Of a stretch of 64,000 bases of DNA, positions 1 through 11,881 are shown in pieces. How positions within the stretch are numbered: the stretch's first letter is position 1; every line of letters begins with the position of its first letter. The DNA comes from Plazaster borealis (lineage: Eukaryota; Echinodermata; Asteroidea; Forcipulatida; Labidiasteridae). The stretch spans positions 1 to 64,000 of the forward strand of contig CM037470.1 in assembly GCA_021014325.1 (NCBI GenBank), in the 5' to 3' direction. The notes under the pieces are model-generated. The model ran no database searches. It saw only the letters and a program-made list of their open reading frames with translations, and was not told where the DNA came from. Both the position numbers and the translations under genes were made by a program.

Positions 1-820
1 ATTAGACCACAAGTAGACCCAGTAGACCCCCAGTAGACCCAGTAGACCCAGTAGACCCAGTAGACCCCTTAGTAGACCCAGTAGACCCAGTATACCCCGT
101 AGACCCAGTAGACCAAGTACACCCCCAGTAGACCCAGTAGACCCCCAGTAGACCCAGTAGACCCAGTAGTCCCCAAGTAGACCCAGTGGACCCAGTAGAC
201 CCCCAGTAGACCCAGTAGACCCCCAGTAGACCCAGTAGACCCAGTAGACCCAGTATACCCAGTAGACTCAGTAGACCCCCAGTAGACCCAGTAGACCCCC
301 AGTAGACCCAGTAGACCCCCAGTAGACCCAGTAGACCCAGTAGACCCCCAGTAGACCCAGTAGACCCCCAGTAGACCCAGTAGACCCAGTAGACCCCCAG
401 TAGACCCAGTAGACCCAGTAGACCCATTAGACTCCCAGTAGACCCAGTAGACCCAGTAGACCCCCAGTAGACCCCCCAGTAGACCCAGTAGACCCCCACT
501 AGACCCAGTAGACCAAGTAGACTCCCCAGTAGACCCAGTAGACCCAGTAGACCCCAGTAGACCCAGTAGACCAAAAAGACCCCCAGTAGACCCAGTAGAC
601 CCCCAGTAGACCCAGTAGACCCCCAGTAGACCCAGTAGACCCAGTAGACCCCCAGTAGACCCAGTAGACCCCCAGTAGACCCAGTAGACCCAGTAGACCC
701 AGTAGACCCATTAGACTCCCAGTAGACCCAGTTGACCCAGTAGACCCCCAGTAGACCCAGTAGACTCCCAGTAAACCCAGTAGACCCAGTAGACCCCAAG
801 TAGACCCCAGTAGACCCACA
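1..820. repeat. AGTAGACCC minisatellite
   Basis: The 9-bp unit AGTAGACCC is repeated throughout, with frequent insertion of one or two extra C's giving 10-11 bp variants and a loose 20-bp higher-order unit (CCCCCAGTAGACCCAGTAGA). The complementary strand is G-rich with runs of 3-6 G. Long open frames here (Gly-Ser-Thr or Leu-Gly repeats on the minus strand) are by-products of the repeat and not genes. The array runs off the left edge of the window, so its full size is unknown. Confidence 0.95.
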
Positions 821-836
821 GGCTAGAGGGATGCAA

Positions 837-2070
837 CTTATCAAACAGCCTTTCTGATAAGTTGACTAGGAAAGGGAAAGTCATATCTGATCCAGAGGAA
901 TGTATAAGTTTTAAATCTGAAAAATCTGAAGTCTGTGGACTTCACTACCATGTTGTGACAAGTAAGTAATGATACAACTATCTAAAGATGTTATCGTTTT
1001 TGGCACCACATCATTTTTCAGGGAAACAAATAAAATAACCATTTTCCAGAGATCATGAAGCAATGGTGTACTGGTTCAACTTTCAAAAATGACAAACCAT
1101 GGCCCAAAAGTCAATTACAGCATAATTTTACAGTCAGTTTATAATCTCAGTAATGATTATGAGATACAAGTCATATTCATGACTATTGCTAATTCAGAAT
1201 TATAACTTTTTTGTAATGTCCCTTTAATACTTCCATAGGTTTGGGCTTTTTGTTCGAGGGTCATGTGCATAATCATCCTACCTACAAATGGCGCAGGGAA
1301 AAACTTGCCTTTCGCTTTCTTGTTATATTTTGGGTAACTCTTAAAATCAACAGTCTTATAGGAGCTCTTTTGGGACGACAGTAAATACAGACATTATTTT
1401 TAAAACAGCTTGAATGGAGGGTTCTTTTCACAAAAAGTGTCAGGGGAATATCAGACCTCATGTTATGATGGGAAAACACAGCACTTTTCGATAATTGCTT
1501 CGTTTGCTTTATAACACTCTTAACATTTCATTTTGGTTGTTCTGATTGGTTGATCTGCACACAAATAAAAACTAAACAAATCAACTATTGAACATAGCAA
1601 TAACCACTTCTCTAATCAATACAGGTCTAAGTTATAATAATAATCATAAGCAACAAATTTTACAATAGCCTGACGACACAACATGCCAACTAAATTAATG
1701 CAAGTACCCATTCTGACCTACCAACATCAACACTACATCACAAACCAAAACCCCCTCCCCCAAAGAGACTAACACAAAGGACATAACAGCAAGAATGACC
1801 GACAGACAAACAAACAAGTGCTGGCATGTTGTGCATGTGGCGTAATTGTTCAAGAAAATTGTTCATACTCAGAGGTCAAAATGTAGCCACAAGAGAAGTT
1901 CAAGCCGAAGTCCACTGCCAGGATTAGTTCCAATTAGTGCAAACACAACACCAAGCACTACTCTGTGGTACTTAACCTTTAAAAATAAGGTATGCCATTA
2001 TTCAGCCAAAACCTAAAAAAAACAGCGATGCTGTTAATGCCCCTCAGCCCTTATTGTAGCTAACGCAAAA
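837..2070. other. Unassigned intergenic DNA downstream of POLR3D
   Basis: AT-rich sequence between the minisatellite and the 145-bp satellite. I see no exon with coding character or paired splice sites; the short minus-strand frame at 1282-1479 resembles no family I know. Confidence 0.5.
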
Positions 2071-2074
2071 TATC

Positions 2075-2850
2075 ACCAAACCATGTTTGTATACCTGAGC
2101 ATTGTGACCTTGACATTTGACCTGTGAAATTGAACTTATCGCCTTTGACCTTTTCAACCCCAAAACAATCCCAATTTTCCTTTCTCTAAGAGCAACCCCA
2201 ACCCAAGTTACAAGTCCAAATGTCACTTCTAACTCATGTTACAATCCGGAAACCAGATAGCTATGACTCAGCACCATGACCTTGACCTTTGACCTCATTT
2301 ACCCCCAAAACAATCCCAACTATCCTTTCTTTAAGAACAACCCCCCACCCAAGTTACAAGTATAAACGTCACTTCTAACTCAAGCTATGGTCTGGAAACC
2401 ATTAAGCTTTACCTCACCACCGTGACCCATACCTTTGACCTTGTCACCCCCAAAACAATCCCAACTTTCCTTTCTCTAAAATAAACCCCACCCAAGTTTC
2501 ATGTCCAAATGTCACTTCTAATTCCAAGTTACAGTCCGGAAACCACATAGCTATGACTCACCACAATAACCATGACCTTTGACCTTATTCACCACAAAAA
2601 CAATCTCAACTTTCCTTTCTTTTAGAGCAACCCCCCACCTAAGTTACAAGTCAAATGTCACTTTTAACTCAAGTTACGGTCCGGAAACCATTTAGCTATA
2701 ACTCACCACCATGACCTTGACCTTTGACCTTTTCACCCCAAAAACAATCCCAACTTTCCTTTCTCTAAGACAAACCCCTACCCAAGTTACAAGTCCAAAT
2801 GTCTCTTGTAACTCCAGTTACGGTCCGGAAACCCCAGACGGACAGACGTC
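2075..2850. repeat. 145-bp tandem satellite, about 5 copies
   Basis: The marker CAAAACAATCCCAA recurs at about 2161, 2305, 2449, 2594 and 2739, a period of 144-147 bp. Each unit also carries TGACCTTTGACCT, AAGTTACAAGTCCAAATGTC and GTCCGGAAACC. Copies differ by scattered substitutions and small indels. The array ends at a GGACGGA-rich tail near 2850. It lies just downstream of the POLR3D stop codon. Confidence 0.85.
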
Positions 2851-3184
2851 CAGACAGATGAACGGACGGATGCCGTAGGCAATGACCCCTTTCAGCCTTT
2901 GGGGTTGAGAGGTAAAAACTACAATAAACAAAAAACAACCGACATTTTTGATAGTCATTTCATCACCAAAAAATTTCATGATTACTCTTGTGGACATACC
3001 AATTCTTTAAAAATAAAGTTTTCAACTGAGAGCTGACAAGTTCTAACCACATTGCTAATAAGTCTACTTTTGTTTAATAGCTGTTAAAAAACTTTTCAAA
3101 ACCTGCAGATATTTCTGAAAATAATACAGGACTCAATTGAGGACTGGAACTTAAAACTGTTAAAGTCCATTGTTCAACTATTTT

Positions 3185-6100
3185 CTAAGCAGATATTTGT
3201 AGAAGACTCTCAAAGTTTGGCGTGCAGACAATTCTGTTTTTGACATGTCCCAATCGGATCATTTCACCTGAGCGTTCATCGTCGTCAAGCCTGAGTGACA
3301 TCACATCCTGATTTTAATTAAACAAGATACAAGAGAAACTTCGTTATTTGAGTGACGGTCTTTATTAGAAGAACTAATACCTGAATGATTCAGAATAAAA
3401 TAAAAAATACGATACTTGAATTTCATAGCAACACACCTGTAAAAAACCACACGGTGTTCCCGCAGTAACATCAAGAGTTACATTTCCCAGGACTAGTCTT
3501 GTTTTGCCAGATTTCAAAACCTGAATTTTACCCAGGTACCCTTCTGGAAGGCTTTGTAGAGTACACTTGACTGGTTTATTGTCCTGTTTGAAAGAAACCA
3601 AATATAGCATGTTCATTTACATTCATAATTCATTTACTTGTTTTTACTGGAAAATGCAACAAAAAATGAGTATTTGGGAGATTTCAATTCACAGATTAAG
3701 GAAGATACACAATAGTAAGAAGACTCGGTCGTCATTTCATTTTCAGGTTTCAGACCTTAAGGGCCTAAATCAAAAGCCTCGACTATATTGAACCAGATAT
3801 ATAGTACTTTACTAGTCTTCAATGAGTTGATTTGATATACATGTAGTCAAAGTCATCAATATATCTTTCTTGTAATGACACAAAGGGAACCTCAAAAGCG
3901 ACTAGCACTGTGACCGGTATTTATTTATTTATTTATTTTTAAAAACAAAAAAACATGTATCTGGTTTGAGGCTGATATATTTCACTTCATTAAAGATGTT
4001 CATTGTTCTTGATACACCAAAACTATGTACACATGACAATGATTACCTCTTTGGACTTCTTGTGAGTATCTATGTCTGCCATTGTGGTTCCTGATTCATG
4101 CTTAAACTTTGGTCTTAGCTCCTCGTCTTCCTTTGACATTGCCTGACCAGGAAGGGTATCCGGAAGCTGGAAGAATATTAGTTCACCCTCAGATTTTGTC
4201 CGACTGCCAAATATGGAGGCACATGTGGTCCGCTCGGGTAGGGATTTTGTGTTGGTCTTTGGTTGTGTGGTGAATTTTCCAACAGATGGTTTTGATTCAG
4301 GGTCTGGCATTTCTAAGTCCTCTCCACCACCCGGTTCTTTTTTAATCACTAAAGACAAATAAAGAATGTTTTAATAAAAAGTACCGGTACACAAAACGTT
4401 TTGGGAAGTTTTAAAGGCCCTACCCTCTCACTTGCTGGTCTATTGTAGCTAAATGTAGTTAAACGAAATTCACTCTTCCAGCAACAAACATACATGATTA
4501 AAAAAGTGTAGTTTTTGGGTTCAAGTCTCTTATTGGTTGATGTGAAAATAAATAGCCATCTAGTGAAGGCAAAGTGAACTGTACTTCTCAAACTCACATT
4601 TTAGGTCAAACAAGCCGAGTTGTAAAATTTGGGTTACTAATGAGTATATTCTTACCTTTGTTTTCATCCTCACATTCCATCTTCATTTCTGTGTCTTGTT
4701 TGTGTTCCTTCTTCAAGGACAACGCTGACACTAACGGCAGATGAATGGGGCAGTATTTTGTGTCTGCATAGTCCCCATCCAACTCACTCACAAACTAAAC
4801 ATTGCAAAAAGGATTAAAAAGTAGTGCCAGCCAATCTTCTTGATTGAAATCAATTTAGTTAATTTATTAATTTCATTTATTGTTTCCTTTTGGAAACTCA
4901 CAAAAGAAACTTTCAGTAAAATTTCTTACATCATCTCTGAGAATTTCTTGCATCCTCTTTGAGTCTTCCTCCATCATTTTCTCTCTTTTGATGGGCCGAG
5001 AAGAAGAAGATGAACTACTGTCCCCTCCTCCTCCATGGTAACCACTGCCTCCTACCCGCCAAACAAAAACAAACAAACACCCCAACAAACATCATAAGGT
5101 TTAACATGAGTAATTTTGTGGCTACAGTAACAATCACCTTCCACTTGATAGATATATCGTGTATAAAATTGGAATACAAGTAAAGACTATATAGTATAAG
5201 GGTACAAGAACACCTGGTAAGGAAGTGTGTGAGTAAGGTGTTAAATACAAGAAACAGACTGCTATATGGGACTATAGGATCAATTTACCTGAATAACTTC
5301 ATTCTTCAGTTTCAAATATTGTAAAATGAAGCAATTATTTATAAGACAATTCAAAAATGAGGTAAGTCCGAGAAGAGCGAGATTCCAGCATTGGTTCCGG
5401 CCATGGGCAAAATTGGCAGCCGTGTCGCATGGCAGAAGTTTTGCAATTGCTGGTGCGTGAATAAGGTATTATCTTGATAGAAAAATAACAAATCCTGTTG
5501 CTTCAAACAGAATCTTTGTTCTATTGGCTTTGTTAAGCAGTACTCTCTCAAAGAAAAATGATCAAGGCAATTCTGAGAAAATAATCCTGTCAGGGTGGAA
5601 GTGAAACAAGAAAAGTCCTGTTTGGTTAACACAAATGCCAGCAAACAAGTTTGTTTATTGACATTTGAGCTGGGTGATCCAAAATTCTCAGGGACCCCAT
5701 GACCAATCCACTCACCAAGTTTCGAGATGACATGCCAAGTCCTTCTCAACTTACCGCTTGGACATTTCTTTTATTTTAGCCATAATGACTTTGCCCTTTG
5801 ACCTGGGGGACCCCCTACACCAATCCGCACACTAAGTTTGGAGTTGATTCGCCAATGCCTTCTTGAGTTATCACTCGGACAATGATTGCACACACACACA
5901 CCTGTAAACTCCTGCTATCGAGGACCTCCTATTGTCCCTCTTTTGTACTTGTTGGCAACAGCTCCCTTTGGTTTGGTACACACTCTCCAACCAGGGACCT
6001 TCACCCAACCGGAGACCCTATTGTCCCTTTTGTTACAGGTCCCCGGTCTTAGTGTGTATACCTATCCACCGACATACACACACATAGAAGGACACACAAA

Positions 6101-7601
6101 CACTACATAAATTACCACTTTGGAAAATCAGTGAAGTTATTTGTTGAAGCCGAGTTCTCAATAGTCACAATTTATCTTTACCCTCAAACTTATTTTTTGA
6201 ATATACATGCCTTTTTTGTTCAATCTGTCTGCAGGCCCTTGTTCAAAGATAGAGTGGGACTGGGATTGTATGGTTTCTGGTCGTCCACGACCTCTGCCTC
6301 GCCCACGACTGCTGTCACCTCTCCCTGACTTTTGAACTTTCGGCCTGGGTGTGTCTGATGTTACAAACTCTTTGCTTGTGCTTTATGAAAGACAAAATCA
6401 AATGGTTACTGAAAAGTGTTTGTTTTTAAAAAAGATTACATATGAGCTCTGTTTTCAAATCACTTTGACACTCTTACAGAAATTACCTAATCTGTGGATG
6501 ATTTAAACTGTTTAACTTGAATGGATTATTGTAAAGAGAACCAATTCTTTTTAAACTAAAAGACTAGAAAAACCTAACACTGGTAAGCATTGTTGACATT
6601 GAAGTGAGGTTTAGGGACAGGGACAAATTCCAACATCTCTTGCTTACCCATCCTTTTGGCTTCTCTCTTTCCTACCAGCTGAAGTAAGGTTAGGCTTGAA
6701 TGCTTTCTGTGTGAACAAAATGAATTGTCTCTCTAAATTAGCTCCACTGTAATCTGAACTTTTTCCTTAAACAAATCAAGAGGGAAATTAGAATTCTGCT
6801 GATCCAGGCAGTAGCCTGTTTCAAGCCTGGGAGTATTACTCAAAATGGAGTCACATGTTTTCTTGATTTTTTATGAGTGATAATCTACAAGGGAAACTGA
6901 CTGGATAAATTTTTAATAAATTTGGGGGCGAACAAAGAAAAAAAGACTAGAAGAACAGGATTTGAGCCTGTGAGATCCGGATTAACATGCCGGCACCAAA
7001 CCCTAATGTTGGCGATCTCCCTTATTTGTCAATGTCTATGTTTGGGGGTGCCAGTCAGAAGCCATTCAACCTGTAGCTGCCCTATGGCCAGGGATCACAC
7101 TCTAGTATCTGACACAACTTGGGAAGTGGCAGCACCTGTACAGGGATCACCTTAAGGGGATACAAGTTTTTATTACAAACATCCAATTAATAAAGCATGA
7201 GGGAAACTGACTGGGCAAATTTGAAGTGAATTTCGGGTTTAACAAAGAATTTGTTTTTTGTTATTTGTGTTAATTTGGAGGTCGCTCAAATTCCTTTAGT
7301 CAATTTTTTTGTTCGTTCACCCCAATCTTTTTATTGTGGGGGGGGGGGGGTACGTACACAATTCGTTCTGTGAATCAAGTAGTTATTTAAACCTATATTG
7401 TAAAATTAAACAAAGTAATACAAAGATTGACCATAAACAAACCTTCTGTACCCCTCCAAGGGTTAGGGTTAGGTCCCTTGCTGGGCGTAAGGATGGGAGA
7501 CGGGTGCTCGGGTTGACAATACCCCCTCGTCGCCCAATGAGCCCTCGAGGAAGGGTTCCTGAGGCATGACCTGAAGATGGGAGATGTTCTTGGCCAGACA
7601 T
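3185..7601 (-). CDS. POLR3D: DNA-directed RNA polymerase III subunit RPC4
   Basis: RPC4 pairs with RPC5 as the TFIIF-like subcomplex of nuclear RNA polymerase III and acts in initiation, termination and reinitiation on tRNA and 5S genes. Eight coding exons with matching phases: 7601-7443, 6706-6648, 6380-6207, 5044-4930, 4794-4656, 4348-4047, 3583-3437 and 3307-3185, giving 1218 nt and 405 aa (human about 398). Diagnostic segments are the N-terminal GLIGRR and RDLT..LGGV region, an Arg-Gly run followed by RPETIQS.SHSIFEQGPA, an IKREK Lys/Glu stretch, QLPDTLPGQ, and the C-terminal Rpc4 domain with SGKTRLVLGNVTLDVTAGT and VKNRIVCTPNFESLL. Exon 4 uses the acceptor CAG at 5045-5047; an AG seven bases upstream would break the frame. 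The ATG at 7601 fits the family start. Intron 1 holds tRNA-type SINEs and intron 3 degenerate satellite DNA. The exon 3 donor (AT|GTATAT) is the weakest splice call. Confidence 0.95.
5640..5900. repeat. Two degenerate satellite-like units in POLR3D intron 3
   Basis: Two related stretches, near 5690-5765 and 5800-5885, share the frame GACC..GGGGACCCC...CCAATCC.CNCACTAAGTTT..GA.TTGA..T.GCCAA..CCTTCT.GA.TTA.C.CTTGGACA. They resemble short intergenic tandem repeats of marine invertebrates. A (CA)n run follows at 5888-5902. Confidence 0.6.
6890..7021 (-). mobile_element. tRNA-derived SINE in POLR3D intron 1
   Basis: Read on the minus strand, the tRNA-like head starts near 7021, continues through a TGCCGGCATGTTAATCC anticodon-loop-like part and has a B-box-like GGCTCAAATCC. 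A body follows, ending in CAGTTTCCC near 6890. The same body and head occur at 43309-43438, which supports a dispersed SINE family. Confidence 0.75.
7201..7250 (-). mobile_element. SINE 3' fragment
   Basis: GGGAAACTGACTGG followed by an A/T-rich stretch and AACAAAGAA repeats the tail of the SINE at 6890-7021, but no tRNA-like head is present. A run of 13 G's lies nearby at 7338-7350. Confidence 0.55.
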
Positions 7602-8244
7602 GATGTTCTCTTCTATAGTAAAATACGCCTTTCTTTAATATCTAGTCCGTCTTTTCCAGAAGAAAACAAATTACAACATCACCTGTAATACAATATTTCA
7701 TTTTGAAATAAGGAAACATTTAAATTCGTCTTTCGTACATGTATGTTTGTAGTCCTTACAATTCTTGGTGGGAAATATACTACTTGCACACTTTCTTATT
7801 CATGTTATTGACCACGATTCCCAGTAGTAACTTTGTTTAGACTTGTTAAAAAGTCCTTGGTTTATTGTTTTACACGTAAAAATTAAACATGTTCACTCTA
7901 CGGATACAGTTGTACAGTACACACATACAACACACACCTCTGACTCTGTGTTTCAGTAACTCTGTCGACATTCCTTTGTTCTACCATGGATTGGAGGTCA
8001 TAGAGGTAGGAATGGTTCTAATTCTATAATATAGTCCACTTCTTGAAGAAAATCCTATTGTTCAACACTTTAAAAAAACACTGTATGGACTTGTGCAAGT
8101 CCACATAGGCCTATAGTGTTTTAAGTCCCAACACACTTCGTATTTAGTGTTAAAAGTAGAACACTGTATCATCAGTATGTATGTCACGTACTGCACATTG
8201 ATTGAGTAAAAAATTACTTGACACTGTGAGTGTGTCTGTCTGCA

Positions 8245-9354
8245 GGGCCCAATTTCATAGGGCTGCTTAACGGTAAGCAAATTTTCGTGCTAACAATAGC
8301 AGAAAAATTTGCTTAAGTGTAAGCATATTTCACAGGTTAGCAAATAAATTAGGCGGCCATCTCGCGCGTTCACCATGGATTTCCATTGTTACGTCATTCA
8401 TTTTCATACAGATAAGCACCGGAAGGTTAGCATGCCTTTTCGTGTGCTTAGTTAGGGTTAGCAATCATTAGCCTAGCCCCACTTATGTGGCCAACGATCC
8501 ATGATTCCTTGGCCACACGTCCGGACCATCTTTTCTTCAGCTCGCGACAACAAAAATTATGGCGCCTTTCCCACGGGCGGGTCGGTGATTTAAACCAACC
8601 AAATGTGTTCGCCTAAGTTCTTAGCTTGCTTGTGATGTTTTGGATATTGAAATAAATTACATTTTAAGAAGATATTTCAAACAATACCTTTTCAGCGTCC
8701 TCCGATGCCCCGATGTACACAGAGCGCGGCCATTTTGGAATGACAAAAATAAAATCATGACATCGTCGGCCGGCCGGGCTGCGAATTTTTTTTCCCAGCG
8801 CGGTAAAGGCTAAGATTAGCATACCTCGCTCCCATTGGTTGGGGTCCGCATGCAAAAGCATTACAATATCAAATGGAGCAACCGCACAGAATTGCACCCA
8901 CGTTGGGAAAAAAAAATTTGCAGCTCGGCCGGCTGATGACGTCATGATTTTATTTTTGTCATTCCAAAATGGCCGCGCTCTGTGTACATCGGGGCATCGG
9001 AGGAAGTAATTTGGAGGACGCTGAAAAGGTATTGTTTGAAATATCTTCTTAAAATGTAATTTATTTCAATATCCAAAACACCACAAGCAAGCTAAGAGTT
9101 AGGCGAACACATTTGGTTGGTTTAAATCGCCGACCCGCCCGTGGGTAAGGCGCCATAATTTGTTTTGTCGCGAGCTGAAGAAAAGATGGTCCGGACGTGT
9201 GGCCAAGGATTCATGGATCGTTGGCCACATAAGTGGGGCTATCATTAGCCATGTTAGCAGTGCTATTTACATGATTTATGAGTATGATTATGAAACGGAA
9301 ATTCACTAAAGTAAGCACAAAACGTGTGCTTAGCAGCTCTATGAAATTGGGCCC
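8245..9354. mobile_element. Outer MITE with GGGCCCAATTTCATAG termini, interrupted
   Basis: The left end begins GGGCCCAATTTCATAG and the right end is the complement CTATGAAATTGGGCCC, with further inverted similarity (GCTGCTTA, TTGTGCTTA). Left part is 8245-8473 and right part 9242-9354; the middle is occupied by a younger element at 8474-9241. Related ends occur at about 27480-27645 and 56100-56245. I could not define a target-site duplication. It lies upstream of the POLR3D start codon. Confidence 0.75.
8474..9241. mobile_element. Fold-back DNA transposon with 9-bp target duplication
   Basis: The arms, about 330 bp each, are near-perfect inverted repeats around a roughly 100-bp centre. Termini are TAGCCCCACTTATGTGGCC and its complement GGCCACATAAGTGGGGCTA. 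The 9-mer TCATTAGCC flanks it directly at 8465-8473 and 9242-9250. Long terminal inverted repeats plus a 9-bp duplication are typical of Mutator-like (MULE) elements. No transposase is encoded, so it would be non-autonomous. A diverged member lies at 11882-12990. Confidence 0.85.
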
Positions 9355-10390
9355 AGGTACGGTACTATGTTATGTACATGATGTATGTAGGTGTGATGTC
9401 TGCTGTCACTGACAGCCAGTCGAGTTAGGTTTGTTAGCATGGTTAGGATGGGAAACAAAGACAAACACAGTGTGTATGTGGACGATATCGTCATGTGGTC
9501 GTTATCATTACCTAGGCCTATCTGTTTATACAATGATTTGATAATTTTACATAAAACTTTCAAACAAACAAAAAAATCAATCACCAAATCAGTGTTACGA
9601 CATACCTAGCACAGCATAGACTAACCATGGAGGAATAAGAACCGACTAACCGACAAACTAGTATGGCATGTATGCTGGATGGGCGCCGCCATACTGTTTT
9701 CAGCCGGCCGTCAAGAGAGGGCGCCACTATAACCTTTGACATTCTGGTCACGCGAATTACTGAAGCGTTTCACAAGCCTCACATAATAATCGATTCTTTT
9801 TAAACAAATACATGTGATGAATAATAATTATCGTAGGAGGTCATGTAGGAGGTCATGTATGCCTCTCATAAAGGCATAAGTTTCATGTCACTCTGCGCGT
9901 GATGTAAACAACCCCTAGAGACAAAGTAACATTTTCTACTTGCCAAACATCGAGTCTCCTCTCCCTTGACCTAAACTTGGAGACAGGTAACCTTCCACCG
10001 TTAAGTTGTACTTGTAATATCAATTCAAAGAAAAAGCTATGGTACCCCGAAAACCGGGGACTCGAGGATACCATGGAGGAAGGATGAGGATACATGTGGA
10101 AACCCTTCCCTCTTGCATAGTCGGCCCACAGAGGAAAAAAGGCATAATAGGTATTTTAACACCAATCACCTGCAGTGCATGCAGCTGGTGCAGGTTCCCC
10201 TAGCTCAGCTAAACCAATAAGTACCTGGAAGTTCAAATTGTTTCCAATGGTTAGTGAACTCTTTGTTTGCTTAATTTCTACAATAAGCAGATTTTCAGCT
10301 TTCTGGAATTGGGCCCTGCTGGTATCGATTACTTGGATTTCGTTTTTTGGAGTCGATCCATACACATGTCTCGCGTGTTGCGCGTGTGTG
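9355..10390. other. Unassigned intergenic DNA between POLR3D and CBS-a
   Basis: No exon recognised. AT-rich sequence with a GC-richer patch at 9680-9730 (GGGCGCCGCCATA). It could hold 5' untranslated exons or promoter elements of the divergent genes, but I see no diagnostic signal. Confidence 0.4.
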
Positions 10391-10392
10391 TA

Positions 10393-11074
10393 TGTTCCGC
10401 CCCAACTGGACAATCGCACCAACTATAGTTGGGACTGGTCCCAACTTGAGTGTTCCCTTATTTCTTGCTTTTTTTTTTGGCTTTTTTATAATTGTTTTCC
10501 GTTAATGTTCTGTCTTGTGCTTTTGTAACTTGGTGTGTTTGTATTGGTCGAATAAATAATAATAATAATAATAAAGTTGGGGCGTCCCAACTGTGGGTAC
10601 TACTACTAGGACCTTTCTCTATGCTAGGTCTAATTTTCTTCCTCCATGGTAAGAGCAAGCAGGGGAGAAATCTCATCTGCAATGCAGGTTGGTTGTTTGT
10701 GATAGCAGAATCCCAGAAAAAAAAATAAGGTCGATCAAAACAGTAGACTTTTTCAGGGTGAGTAATTATTCCAACACCTCCTTTTGGTTTTGTTTTTTTG
10801 AAAAAGGTTGGCACCAAAACCACACGCACATGATGACAAATTTCACACTCATCTACTATTCTAAAGCCAAAACTGGGCCCAATACCCACAAGTTGTGGGG
10901 GGGTCCACGCCCACATGTTGCAGTCCCCACACTATATAGAACTCTACAGTATAATTATTATACTGTAGAGTTCTATGGGCGATCCCAACTACAGTTGGGG
11001 CGCCCCAACTTGAACACTCAAGTTGGGACCAGTCCTAACTATAGTTGGGACGATTGTCAAGTTGGGACGGAACA
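10393..11074. mobile_element. Inverted-repeat element with CCCAACT-rich arms
   Basis: The segment 10393-10453 reappears reverse-complemented at 11013-11074 over about 62 bp with few mismatches. The arms carry several copies of CCCAACT and AGTTGGG, including the palindromic ACTATAGT. Inside are an (AAT)n run at 10553-10573 and a 41-bp perfect palindrome at 10936-10976. Open frames inside look random. Family not recognised. Confidence 0.75.
10936..10976. repeat. 41-bp perfect palindrome
   Basis: Two 20-base arms (ATAGAACTCTACAGTATAAT and its exact complement) are separated by a single T. The stem would be uninterrupted in single-stranded form. It sits inside the CCCAACT-rich inverted element. 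Confidence 0.9.
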
Positions 11075-11881
11075 TGTACATACGTGTCGTGTGTCTGCTC
11101 GATCATCAATCTCGCATGTAGTTCCGATCCACGCTCTGCATGCTGCATGTACTGTTTTTTAAACGCATTGTATCAGCCAATATCGCCACAGAATCAGTTT
11201 ATCTGGTTTTGCATACAACTGTAGTGTTATTAACACGACGTATCATCACCAGCTTATCAGTCACTCAGCAGTGATTACAACTGATCAACAAATCTTTACA
11301 AGTTTACAACAGAAAACATCGTGTCTCCGGTGGCCGGCTGACGTCAGATTTCATACATTAGTACAAACACAGTCACTGAGTCAGTACAGGAAAGTTGTTC
11401 AACACTTAAAAAAACACTGTGTGGACGTGTGTAAGTACATGTATCATTATCCTTCCACCATTACAAACCTTCAAGTTTTATGTATACTATATTGTACATG
11501 ATCATGATGTTAACAAAGAGATGACCCATTATTCCTCCTGGTCCATGTGATTGGACAATCTGGAGGTGTGGTTAAGGTGTGTTGCGGGCGGCCGGCCGCG
11601 GGGAGTATCTCCCCCAGCATGGTCCCTGCTCAATCATTTATGTTTTTTCCATTTTCAGTGATAAGAAAATACTATATTATTTTTTTAAAATTGTTATTTA
11701 GAATAGATTGTGCTGTTTCAAAACAAAAAATATAACATATTAAATCTTATAAATTCTTACTAATATATAATTATGGGACATATATCTTAATTTAAATCGC
11801 TTCTACTATTCTAACTAAGTATTTCTTCCATGTTGTTTGTCTTGGTGCTGTTTTAATTTCTACAGTCAGTACCTTGAGATC

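Noticed and set aside
2..844. 280-codon minus-strand open frame
   Set aside because: It is entirely the translation of the 9-bp minisatellite; overlapping frames are equally open.
5045..5051. Upstream acceptor (GGGTAG) for POLR3D exon 4
   Set aside because: It would start the exon with two codon bases and break the frame after exon 3; the CAG seven bases further keeps phase and gives a continuous protein.
5351..5749. 132-codon minus-strand frame in POLR3D intron 3
   Set aside because: No family resemblance, no splice compatibility with POLR3D exons, and it overlaps satellite-like units.
10175..11162. Overlapping open frames on both strands
   Set aside because: They cross the arms of an inverted-repeat element and show no protein-family features.
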